Source: Flavobacterium sp.
Lineage (GTDB): Bacteria; Bacteroidota; Bacteroidia; Flavobacteriales; Flavobacteriaceae
Assembly: GCF_017985075.1 (NCBI RefSeq)
Contig: NZ_JAGNYF010000003.1
Location: 1 to 64,000 of the forward strand
Length of the DNA stretch: 64,000 bases
Reading direction: 5' to 3'
Below, piece by piece: positions 46,890 to 55,280 of this stretch. The first letter of the stretch is position 1; each line of letters starts with the position of its first letter. The notes under the pieces are model-generated. The model ran no database searches, had not been told where the DNA came from, and worked only from the letters and a program-made list of their open reading frames with translations. The translations under genes were made by a program, and so were the position numbers.

Positions 46890-46924
46890 TTGTAAAAAAA
46901 AACCCCGATAAAATCGAGGTTTAA
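46890..46924 (-). terminator. SusC/SusD operon terminator
   Basis: AAACCCCGAT (46900-46909) pairs with ATCGAGGTTT (46913-46922) with one mismatch. On the minus strand the stem ends in a run of nine T residues right after the SusD gene. Confidence 0.88.
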
Positions 46925-46944
46925 TTTGAACATAATTAATTATA

Positions 46945-48510
46945 TTATTGTAAATAATAAGGTGTTTTACTGTTAACAGTAAATAATTCTGCATTTGTAA
47001 TATTTGGAACATTTGCACTGTTTGATGAATACTCAGAAGACGGATAGATTAATCTATAAGGTCTATTAGTTTGAGAAACACCGTTTGGCATTGGCAACAC
47101 AGGGAAACCAGTTCTTAAATTATCTAAATGCAATTCAATACCATGCCAATTTGCAAGTGCTAAATATTTTTGAGTCATAATAGCACTAATCTTATTAGTA
47201 GAAGCAGTCCATCCTAAACCATTTTTAGAATCAATCGCAGCAATATAAGTTGAAGGATTTAAGGTTGTATACCAACCAGCTGGTAATAACCCCCAATTTC
47301 TACTGTAAAAAGCAAAAGAAGCAGTAATACCAGCGTTAAATTTAGCTTGTGCTGAACCTGTCATATAACCTCTTTCCATAGCCTCAGCTTGTAAGAATTC
47401 GCTTTCAGATGCAAGCATCAAATAAGCATCTCTACTGCAACCATTGTTAACAGCATCAGCTGCACTTAATCCAGTATAACCATGAAAGAAAGCAGCAACT
47501 CTAGAAATAGCTGCACTAGGGAAAATCCCTTGAACATTACCTACCACACCAGTTCCAACAATAGTAAATAATCGTGAACGTCTAGGGTCAACTACACTAG
47601 TTGCAGTCATACTAACACCACTTGCTTGGCCGTTTAACAACTTAGCAATGTAATCACCAGCTGCGTTAGCTCTATTAGAAGAAGTCCAATCAGTAAAACC
47701 TTCATTTAAACCATAAGTTCTAAAAATAGGAGTTCTTTGTCCAACAGCACTTGAGTTATAACCTGGATTTACAGCAACATCAGATGAAATAAAATCAATT
47801 GGTAAATTAGCAAAACGAGAAGTTCTTAATGCCACTAAATTAGCATCTGTTGTTTTAGATAAACGCATTAACATCTTCAATTCAATTGTATTAATGAATT
47901 GAATCCATTGACCAGTATCTCCACCAAAAACTATGTCTTCAGTTGCAAAATCAATTACATTTGCAGATGGATTATTAAAAAGGTCTCTAGCCTGATCTAA
48001 TTCCGCAAATAATTGAGGTATAATAGCTTTATCATCATCATAAGAAGGAGCTAAAACTGAAGAATTAAAAGCATTTGAATATGGCACATCTCCATATAAT
48101 GCAGTAGCATAATCCATACACATTACTTTGAATACTTTTGCAGCACCAAAATGATATGAATAATTTGGAAACAGTGCTTGTTTATCAAGAATATCTTGAA
48201 AATTGTCAGCAATCAATGCTGTACTTTCAAAATTACCAGTATAACTACTGCTAGTAAAATTGTAGTCATATGCAGGGTCAGTAGTAGTAAAACCACTATT
48301 CAATCCCCATGCATAGGCCATTTTATTACCAAAGTCATTATAAGTAATAGTTTGAAGATTTACATAACCATTAACTGCACCTGCAAACATTTGAGCAGGG
48401 GTAATGTTATCAAAACCAGGTCTATTCTGTTGATCTTCATTGACATCTAAATAATTCTCACAAGAGATTAAAGATAAAAGAGCAAAACAGCTAATAAATA
48501 TTTTTTTCAT
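46945..48510 (-). CDS. SusD/RagB-family outer-membrane lipoprotein (SusD-like_2)
   Basis: The 521-residue protein has a lipoprotein signal with LSLISC (Cys17) followed by ENYLDVN, so it is expected at the outer-membrane surface. SusD proteins form the lid of a SusC transporter and bind the substrate. The sequence fits the SusD-like_2 group, with helical TPR-like segments (YHFGAAKVFKVMCMDYATALYGDVPYSNAF region). It lies 17 bases after the SusC gene. No glycoside hydrolase, peptidase, regulator or surface-binding lipoprotein accompanies the pair, so it does not look like a polysaccharide utilisation locus. Confidence 0.93.
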   Translation of the reverse strand: MKKIFISCFALLSLISCENYLDVNEDQQNRPGFDNITPAQMFAGAVNGYVNLQTITYNDFGNKMAYAWGLNSGFTTTDPAYDYNFTSSSYTGNFESTALIADNFQDILDKQALFPNYSYHFGAAKVFKVMCMDYATALYGDVPYSNAFNSSVLAPSYDDDKAIIPQLFAELDQARDLFNNPSANVIDFATEDIVFGGDTGQWIQFINTIELKMLMRLSKTTDANLVALRTSRFANLPIDFISSDVAVNPGYNSSAVGQRTPIFRTYGLNEGFTDWTSSNRANAAGDYIAKLLNGQASGVSMTATSVVDPRRSRLFTIVGTGVVGNVQGIFPSAAISRVAAFFHGYTGLSAADAVNNGCSRDAYLMLASESEFLQAEAMERGYMTGSAQAKFNAGITASFAFYSRNWGLLPAGWYTTLNPSTYIAAIDSKNGLGWTASTNKISAIMTQKYLALANWHGIELHLDNLRTGFPVLPMPNGVSQTNRPYRLIYPSSEYSSNSANVPNITNAELFTVNSKTPYYLQ

Positions 48511-48527
48511 ATTAAAAGTTTTTATTG

Positions 48528-51500
48528 TTAAAATGTAGCATTAATTGCAAATCCAAAAGTTCTAGTTGATGGATATTGTCCATCACCAATAATACCAACA
48601 CCATTTCTTGATGAATTTGATACTGTTCCACCTGGATTTTGTGCTGCGTTAGTTGTTGAACTATTAAACTGACTTGAAGTCTCAGGATCAGCATATCCTC
48701 TGTTCTCTAAACCGTTTTTAGCTTTAATAAATTTACCATCAGCTAAGAAAACAAATGGGTTTCTTGCATTAACACTAAATTTTAAAGAAGTTAAACCAGT
48801 TTTAGAAATCATTTTCGCAGGCATACTGTAACTAAACGCAATCTCTCTAACTTTAAGCGATGTAGCGTCAATTAAATTATGAGACCCTAAATTAGCTGCT
48901 TGACCATAATAAGCTTGAGTTCTGTTAGCATTTCCAGTATAACCTGTATAAAAACCACCAGTTAATACAGTTGTGTTAGGAATATAATCTCCAACAGTAG
49001 CTGTAGCAGGATTATCTATAACAGATCCTGGCATTAAGAAACCTACTTCTCTATCAAACTCACCTGACTCATATAAATGACCATTCCAAGTTAAATTATG
49101 TTTTGTTTGAGAAATAAAACTATGACCTGTTCTGTAATCTACAGTAAATGATAAACCAAATCCTTTGTAGTTAAAACTATTTGTTAATCCTACAATATAC
49201 TTAGGTAATGCTTGACCTAATTTTTTGAATTTTGCATCAACAGTAGGACGACCCTCACTGTTTACAATTACATTTCCATCATTATCTCTTAACCAATCTG
49301 TACCTACTATATAAGGGAAAGAATATCCTTCAACAGCTGCAATTTCACCATCAACATTTGAATTACCTCCACTATAAAGTGTAATTTGATCTCCTTCACC
49401 TGCATCAACAACTTTCGTATCATATCCAGAAAAAGAGATTCTACCATTCCATTTAAAGTTTTCAGTATTAACTGGCATAAAACCTAAATCAATCTCATAA
49501 CCTTTTGCTTCTAATTCACCATTATTGTCAACAGCAGAACCTAAACCAGAGAAAGAACTAGCTGAAGTTGAAGTAATTAAATCTGAAGTTTTAGTTAAAT
49601 AACCAGCAACATCAAGTGTTAATCTATCTTTAAAAAATCCAAAATTAACACCTGCTTCAATTGTAGTATATGTTTCAGGTTTAATGTTTGCATTTGTAAT
49701 ATTTGTTAAATCTTGATAAGAGTTTCCTGTATCAGGAAAAGGAAAATTAGATGCTAAAGTTCCTGTATTTAATATTTGATATGCTCCAATTGGATCTAAT
49801 GAACCAACTTTAGTATAGTTACCATATATTTTTAAATTACTTAAAGTATTCTTTCCTTTTAAAAAGTCAAATGCTTTAGTAGGTACAAATGATAAACCAA
49901 CAGAAGGATAATTATAAAACTGATTTCCTTTTTTGGCAACACTATTTCCTTCACGTCTCATCGTTGCGTTTAAAAATAAATAATCTCTATAATTTAAATC
50001 CGCATTAATAAAAGTACCAGTAGTTTTAGAAACAAATCTACTATTTCTTAACGCACTTGGATTTGCAGGATTTAAAACATTTGTTATGTTATAAAAACCT
50101 GGAATTTCTAAATTAGAACCTCCAATAGAAGTTCTATAGTTTTCACTATACTGAATATTTTGACCAATATTAAATTTCAATCCAATATCATCAGTTAATT
50201 CATAGTTAAAGTTAGCTAAAAAATCTCCGTAGTAATAAGTAGAACCAAAAACAGATTGATAAAATGATGATGCTTGATCAAAACCACCATCAGAAAAATC
50301 AGCTGAATTTGCTAATTCATTAGTATATGAAGTTTGATTAGTATTTCTCATTTGAACAGAACCATTGTGAGATAAACTAATGTTTTTATTTATTTCATAT
50401 GAAGTATTCAAACCAAAATTTACAAAGTTTGAAACCTCTTCTAATCTATTATTATCTTTAGCCCAGAAAGGATTCATATAATAACCATTCCAACCATAAA
50501 TACCTCTATCTTTAAATTGAGAAATTGGAATATTAGAAGCTGTTTGCAATAAGTTAGTTAATAAAGTGTAATCACCTCTACTAGTAGCAGCATTAACATT
50601 TGCTTGTTTTGTTCTTTGATTTGTAAAGGTAACTGTACCTCCTAAAGAAAATTTATTTATTTTTTTACCAGCATTCAATACAACTGTATTTCTATTAAAT
50701 GTATCTCCATCAAGAATAAAGTCACGCTTTAAATTACCTAAATTCAAGTTAAGATAAGAATCTTTACCCCCAACGTTAACATTTAAGTTGTTTTGATAAA
50801 CATAACCTGTTTTGTAGAAATCCTTAATTGTATCATCACCTAAAGTAGAATAAGGCGCTTCAATAATATTACCGTTTGCATCTGGTAAACCAACTTGACG
50901 AACTACTCCATCAAATTTAGGTCCCCATCCACCATTTTCTTGAGGATCGTAAGAACCATACCAACCTTGACCATATTGAGTTTGTCTTAAAGGAACAAAA
51001 TTAATATTCTCAATATCTACCACAGAATTTAAAGTAACACTTACTTTTCCATTTGTGTTAGATTTTTTTGTTGTTACAATAACAACACCACTTTTACCTT
51101 GAGAACCATATAAAGCAGCTCCTTGAGCTCCTTTTAATACAGTCACATTTGAAATTACATCTGCTGGTATAGATGCAAAAACATCTGCAGTAGAAATAAC
51201 GTCATCAATAACTACTAAAGCTTCTGTATTACCAGAAATAGACAACATAGAACGAACTCTAATTGAATTAGAACCATTAATATTGTTATTTGTAGCATTA
51301 ATAGTAACCCCAGAAACTTTTCCAATTAATGCTCTTACAGCATCAGGGTTATTAGCAGCTTTCAATTCTTCATTACTCACAGTGGAATAAGAAGAAGTTA
51401 CAGCAGCTTTTTTTCTTTTAATACCTAATGCTCCTGATACTGTAACCTCTTTAATCACATTATCTATTGTAGATAAAGCAACATTAATAACGTTACCAGC

Positions 51501-51755
51501 ACCAACCTTTACTGTTTTTGTCTCTTTATTTAAAAAAGAAACTTCCAAGACATCTCCTTGAGATGCTTTAATTGAGAATTTACCATTCTCATCTGTTTGA
51601 GTACCTTGTTGTGTACCCGCAATACTCACAGTAGCACCTGGCAAATTAACGCCATCACTTGTTACTGTACCCGTAACAGTTTTCTGTTGTGCGAAAGAAA
51701 ACTGCATTGTAAACGCTACTAAAAGCGTAAAAATCCATTTGAACTTCGATCTCAT
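48528..51755 (-). CDS. SusC/RagA-family TonB-linked outer-membrane protein
   Basis: The 1075-residue protein has a signal peptide (about 1-22), then a carboxypeptidase-like N-terminal extension (VTGTVTSDGVNLPGATVSI, about 25-100). A short TonB-box-like segment (IKEVTVSGALG) is followed by the plug domain with a modified RagA signature (LYGSQGKSGVVIVTTKK). The ~750-residue beta-barrel ends FAINATF, with a terminal Phe suited to BAM recognition. It forms a transporter with the SusD partner. The substrate cannot be inferred; an orphan pair of this kind may have a general envelope role. Confidence 0.94.
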   Translation of the reverse strand: MRSKFKWIFTLLVAFTMQFSFAQQKTVTGTVTSDGVNLPGATVSIAGTQQGTQTDENGKFSIKASQGDVLEVSFLNKETKTVKVGAGNVINVALSTIDNVIKEVTVSGALGIKRKKAAVTSSYSTVSNEELKAANNPDAVRALIGKVSGVTINATNNNINGSNSIRVRSMLSISGNTEALVVIDDVISTADVFASIPADVISNVTVLKGAQGAALYGSQGKSGVVIVTTKKSNTNGKVSVTLNSVVDIENINFVPLRQTQYGQGWYGSYDPQENGGWGPKFDGVVRQVGLPDANGNIIEAPYSTLGDDTIKDFYKTGYVYQNNLNVNVGGKDSYLNLNLGNLKRDFILDGDTFNRNTVVLNAGKKINKFSLGGTVTFTNQRTKQANVNAATSRGDYTLLTNLLQTASNIPISQFKDRGIYGWNGYYMNPFWAKDNNRLEEVSNFVNFGLNTSYEINKNISLSHNGSVQMRNTNQTSYTNELANSADFSDGGFDQASSFYQSVFGSTYYYGDFLANFNYELTDDIGLKFNIGQNIQYSENYRTSIGGSNLEIPGFYNITNVLNPANPSALRNSRFVSKTTGTFINADLNYRDYLFLNATMRREGNSVAKKGNQFYNYPSVGLSFVPTKAFDFLKGKNTLSNLKIYGNYTKVGSLDPIGAYQILNTGTLASNFPFPDTGNSYQDLTNITNANIKPETYTTIEAGVNFGFFKDRLTLDVAGYLTKTSDLITSTSASSFSGLGSAVDNNGELEAKGYEIDLGFMPVNTENFKWNGRISFSGYDTKVVDAGEGDQITLYSGGNSNVDGEIAAVEGYSFPYIVGTDWLRDNDGNVIVNSEGRPTVDAKFKKLGQALPKYIVGLTNSFNYKGFGLSFTVDYRTGHSFISQTKHNLTWNGHLYESGEFDREVGFLMPGSVIDNPATATVGDYIPNTTVLTGGFYTGYTGNANRTQAYYGQAANLGSHNLIDATSLKVREIAFSYSMPAKMISKTGLTSLKFSVNARNPFVFLADGKFIKAKNGLENRGYADPETSSQFNSSTTNAAQNPGGTVSNSSRNGVGIIGDGQYPSTRTFGFAINATF

Positions 51756-51933
51756 ATTAATTTTATTTGAGTTAGTTATTCCGCAAACTTCTTAATAATT
51801 TCTTAAATAAACAAATAATACTTCACAATATTGTCATTTTTTTTGTGTTAAAATTTTTTTCGGATTTAAAAACTATGTAGAACCCACAATATAATAGCGT
51901 TGAATAAATGTTAAATGTTGTTTTAAATTTAAT

Positions 51934-51941
51934 TATTTTTG
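51934..51941 (+). promoter_or_regulatory. -7 element TATTTTTG before rnhB
   Basis: TATTTTTG fits TAnnTTTG and lies 13 bases before ATG 51955, giving a very short leader. The nearest TTG upstream is only 13 bases away, shorter than normal. Confidence 0.45.
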
Positions 51942-51954
51942 TAAAAAATATTTT

Positions 51955-52650
51955 ATGTTAAATAAATGTTACAGTAATTTTACTATTGAGTGCGGAACGG
52001 ATGAAGCCGGCAGAGGATGTTTGGCTGGTCCTGTAACCGCTGCTGCAATTATTTTACAATCACCTAACATTAAACTTACAAAAGAGCAAAAAAAACAAGA
52101 GCACCTGTTATTTCAAGCAATAAATGATTCCAAGCAATTATCTGAAAAAAAACGTTTTGAGTTGAGACCTATTATTGAAGATTTATTTGATTTTTCTTTT
52201 ACACATATATATAATGTAGAAATTGATGAAATAAATATTCTAAATGCATCAATGAAAGCTATGCAAGAAAGCGTTTTAAAACTGAAAACAATACCCGAAT
52301 ATATTATTGTAGATGGAAACAGACCTTTAAACGGAAAATTAGGCATGAAACAAAAAGAAGGAAAAATTTTTAATACAAAAGAAATTGAAATATTATCCTC
52401 GATTCCAAATACGTCTATTATTAAAGGTGATGCTAAATTTTTGAGTATTGCCGCTGCTTCTATTTTAGCAAAAACGTATCGAGATGATTTTATGGATACT
52501 ATTCACGAAGAATATCCTATGTATAATTGGAAAAAAAACAAAGGTTACCCTACAAAAGAGCACCGAGATGCTATTAGAAAATATGGCATTACAAAGTACC
52601 ACAGAAAAACGTTTAGATTATTACCAGAACAATTAATATTAGAATTGTAA
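51955..52650 (+). CDS. rnhB: Ribonuclease HII
   Basis: RNase HII removes ribonucleotides and RNA primers from DNA-RNA hybrids. The protein has the [14 protein letters not shown] motif with the catalytic Asp16-Glu17 pair, [10 protein letters not shown] with the third Asp, and [12 protein letters not shown] for the final Asp. The length of 231 exceeds the usual ~200 because of insertions after residue 35 ([14 protein letters not shown]) and near 125. It is divergent from the SusC gene and converges with lipB, with only three bases between stop codons. Confidence 0.94.
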   Translation: MLNKCYSNFTIECGTDEAGRGCLAGPVTAAAIILQSPNIKLTKEQKKQEHLLFQAINDSKQLSEKKRFELRPIIEDLFDFSFTHIYNVEIDEINILNASMKAMQESVLKLKTIPEYIIVDGNRPLNGKLGMKQKEGKIFNTKEIEILSSIPNTSIIKGDAKFLSIAAASILAKTYRDDFMDTIHEEYPMYNWKKNKGYPTKEHRDAIRKYGITKYHRKTFRLLPEQLILEL

Positions 52651-52653
52651 GTT

Positions 52654-53346
52654 CTAAATAAAAGAACTTTCAAATAAAACTGAAAAATGTTTTAGAATTT
52701 TTTCTTTAACTTCTTCCTCATTTACTTCCCTACCCAACTCAACGTGCATAGACGTTACTGCCTTACCACGAATACCACAAGGAATAATATTATCAAAATA
52801 GCCTAAATCGGCATTTACATTTAAGGCAAAGCCATGCATAGTTACCCAACGAGAAGCACGAACACCCATAGCGCAAATTTTTCGAGCAAATGGCGTTCCT
52901 ACATCAAACCAAACTCCTGTTTCACCAGGACTGCGTTCTGTTTTCAATCCGTATTCTGCTAGGGTTAAAATAATGGCTTCTTCTAAAAATCGAAGATATT
53001 TATGAATATCGGTAAAAAAATTCTCTAAATCTAAAATTGGATAGCCTACAATTTGACCAGGACCGTGATATGTGATATCTCCACCTCTATTTATCTTATA
53101 GAAAGTAGCACCTTTTTCTGATAGTTGCTTTTCGGAAAGTAATAAATTAGAAACATCGCCACTTTTACCTAATGTGTATACATGAGGATGTGTAACATAA
53201 AGAAAGAAATTAGGCGTAGGAATTGGAATAGTTGCATTTCTATTTAGAATTTTCAAATCCACAATTCTTTTAAACAATTCTTCTTGATACTCCCAAGTTG
53301 CTTTGTAATCTTTATTACCTAAATCAAGAAGTTGAATTTGTTTCAT
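52654..53346 (-). CDS. lipB: Octanoyl-[ACP]:protein N-octanoyltransferase LipB
   Basis: LipB transfers octanoyl from acyl carrier protein to lipoyl domains, the step before LipA. The 230-residue protein carries RGGDITYHGPGQIVGYPI, the catalytic Lys in RKICAMG, and the catalytic Cys in IIPCGI. A -7 element TATCTTTG (53376-53369) lies ~23 bases before the ATG. The gene is divergent from lysS with a ~115-base shared promoter region. It is unlinked to lipA at 6.1 kb. Confidence 0.96.
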   Translation of the reverse strand: MKQIQLLDLGNKDYKATWEYQEELFKRIVDLKILNRNATIPIPTPNFFLYVTHPHVYTLGKSGDVSNLLLSEKQLSEKGATFYKINRGGDITYHGPGQIVGYPILDLENFFTDIHKYLRFLEEAIILTLAEYGLKTERSPGETGVWFDVGTPFARKICAMGVRASRWVTMHGFALNVNADLGYFDNIIPCGIRGKAVTSMHVELGREVNEEEVKEKILKHFSVLFESSFI

Positions 53347-53368
53347 ACACGAAAATAGATTTATTTGT

Positions 53369-53376
53369 CAAAGATA
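53369..53376 (-). promoter_or_regulatory. lipB promoter -7 element TATCTTTG
   Basis: On the minus strand TATCTTTG fits TAnnTTTG upstream of ATG 53346. No TTG is present at the -33 distance. Confidence 0.55.
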
Positions 53377-53408
53377 CAATTTTAAATCATTCTGCTAAAA
53401 ATTCTGAC

Positions 53409-53439
53409 TTTGAAACTATATTTCTATTGCTTATCTTTG
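53409..53439 (+). promoter_or_regulatory. lysS promoter (TTTG, N19, TATCTTTG)
   Basis: TTTG at 53409-53412 and TATCTTTG at 53432-53439 are separated by 19 bases, a full consensus match. The start codon is 21 bases after the -7 element. Confidence 0.82.
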
Positions 53440-53460
53440 CCTTCTTAAATAATATATATT

Positions 53461-55155
53461 ATGCAACTTTCCGAACAAGAAATCATTAGAAGAGAGAAAT
53501 TACAAGCCCTAAGAAACTTAGGAATCAATCCTTATCCTGCAGATTTATATCCTGTAAAGCAAACTTCAAAAGCCATAAAGGATAATTTTGAAGAAGGAAA
53601 AAAGGTAGTAATTGCTGGGCGATTAATGAGTGTAAGAGATCAAGGAAAAGCGACATTTGCTGAAATTCAAGACAGCGAAGGCAGAGTACAAGTCTATTTT
53701 AACAGAGATTTTATTTGCCAAGGCGAAGACAAAACATTATACAACCAAGTTTTTAAAAAATTAACTGATTTAGGAGATTTTTTAGGAATTGAAGGCGAAT
53801 TATTTACTACACAAGTTGGTGCAAAATGCGTACGAGTTAACAACTTTACTTTTTTAAGTAAAACCCTACGCCCGTTACCTTTTCCAAAAACTGATGAAGA
53901 TGGAAAAGTGTACGATGCTTTTAATGATGCCGAATTGCGTTACCGTATGCGTTATGTTGATTTGGTCGTTAATCCACAAGTGAAAGAAGTGTTTGTAAAA
54001 CGAACAAAATTATTTACTGCGATGCGAACTTTCTTTAACGAAAGTGGTTATATGGAAGTTGAAACACCTATTTTACAATCCATTCCGGGTGGTGCTGCTG
54101 CGCGTCCGTTTATGACACATCACAACAGCTTAGACATTCCTTTATATATGCGAATTGCTAACGAACTATATTTAAAAAGATTAATTGTTGGTGGTTTTGA
54201 TGGTGTGTACGAATTTTCTAAAAACTTCCGTAACGAAGGAATGGACCGAACACACAATCCTGAATTTACAGCAATGGAAATATATGTAGCCTACAAAGAT
54301 TACAATTGGATGATGGAATTTACCGAAAACCTTTTGGAATATTGTGCTACAAAAGTAAACGATACTCCAGAAACAACTTTTGGCGAACATAAAATTAGCT
54401 TTAAAGCGCCTTATGCAAGAGTAACTATGACGCAATCTATCATTGACTTCACAGGTTTTGATATTTCTGGAAAAACGGAAGCTGAATTATTTGAAGCCGC
54501 AAAAGGAATGGGAATTGAGGTGAATGAAACTATGGGTAAAGGAAAATTAATTGATGAAATTTTTGGTGCAAAATGCGAAGGAAATTACATTCAACCGACT
54601 TTTATTACGGATTATCCGAAAGAAATGTCGCCTTTATGTAAACAACACCGTGAAAATCCTGATTTAACAGAGCGTTTTGAATTAATGGTTTGTGGAAAAG
54701 AAATTGCAAATGCGTATTCCGAATTAAACGATCCAATTGATCAAAGAGAACGTTTTGAAGCACAAATGGCTTTAGCTGAAAAAGGTGACGATGAAGCGAA
54801 CGGAATTATTGATGAAGACTTTTTACGGGCTTTAGAATACGGAATGCCGCCAACTTCTGGTTTAGGGATTGGAATGGACCGATTAATTATGTTTTTAACA
54901 AATAACGCCTCAATTCAAGAAGTGTTGTTTTTCCCACAAATGCGTCCTGAGAAAAAAGTGACTTATGAATTAACAGAAGACGAAAAATTCATTGTTGGTT
55001 TATTAGAAAAAGAAAACAACCAACCAATTGGTGTTTTAAAAGACAAATCGGCTTTAAGCGGAAAAAAATGGGATGCTGCTATGAAAGGTTTAGCCAAACA
55101 CGGCTTAACTAAAGTAGTGGTCGACGGAGAAAATAAATTAGTGGTTTTAGGGTAA
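53461..55155 (+). CDS. lysS: Lysyl-tRNA synthetase, class II
   Basis: LysRS charges tRNA-Lys. The 564-residue protein has the N-terminal OB-fold (VVIAGRLMSVRDQGKATF, about 50-150), class II motif 2 (FRNEGMDRTHNPEFTAMEIY) and motif 3 (GLGIGMDRLIMFLT). A C-terminal extension of ~70 residues after the usual MRPEK end (KFIVGLLEKENNQPIGVLKD, roughly) is the longer form typical of Bacteroidota. It has its own promoter and shares a bidirectional terminator with the converging DUF5686 gene. Confidence 0.97.
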   Translation: MQLSEQEIIRREKLQALRNLGINPYPADLYPVKQTSKAIKDNFEEGKKVVIAGRLMSVRDQGKATFAEIQDSEGRVQVYFNRDFICQGEDKTLYNQVFKKLTDLGDFLGIEGELFTTQVGAKCVRVNNFTFLSKTLRPLPFPKTDEDGKVYDAFNDAELRYRMRYVDLVVNPQVKEVFVKRTKLFTAMRTFFNESGYMEVETPILQSIPGGAAARPFMTHHNSLDIPLYMRIANELYLKRLIVGGFDGVYEFSKNFRNEGMDRTHNPEFTAMEIYVAYKDYNWMMEFTENLLEYCATKVNDTPETTFGEHKISFKAPYARVTMTQSIIDFTGFDISGKTEAELFEAAKGMGIEVNETMGKGKLIDEIFGAKCEGNYIQPTFITDYPKEMSPLCKQHRENPDLTERFELMVCGKEIANAYSELNDPIDQRERFEAQMALAEKGDDEANGIIDEDFLRALEYGMPPTSGLGIGMDRLIMFLTNNASIQEVLFFPQMRPEKKVTYELTEDEKFIVGLLEKENNQPIGVLKDKSALSGKKWDAAMKGLAKHGLTKVVVDGENKLVVLG

Positions 55156-55157
55156 TA

Positions 55158-55200
55158 AGGTTACACAAAGTAACGCAAAGAAAACACAGAGAACCACAAA
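55158..55200. repeat. Intergenic CACAAAG/CGCAAAG word repeat after lysS
   Basis: Variants of ACACAAAG, ACGCAAAG and ACACAGAG repeat every ~11 bases directly after the lysS stop. The same family of words occurs at 647-688 and 23960-24000. Confidence 0.55.
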
Positions 55201-55209
55201 ATTTTAAAT

Positions 55210-55249
55210 ACAAAAAACCTCGAAACTATATAATTTCGAGGTTTTTTAT
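55210..55249. terminator. Bidirectional terminator between lysS and the DUF5686 gene
   Basis: AAAAAACCTCGAAA (55212-55225) pairs perfectly over 14 bp with TTTCGAGGTTTTTT (55234-55247) around an 8-base loop. A and T tracts lie on both sides, so it serves both converging genes. Confidence 0.93.
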
Positions 55250-55280
55250 ATCTTGGAATTTAATTTATTGGAATTTCTAC

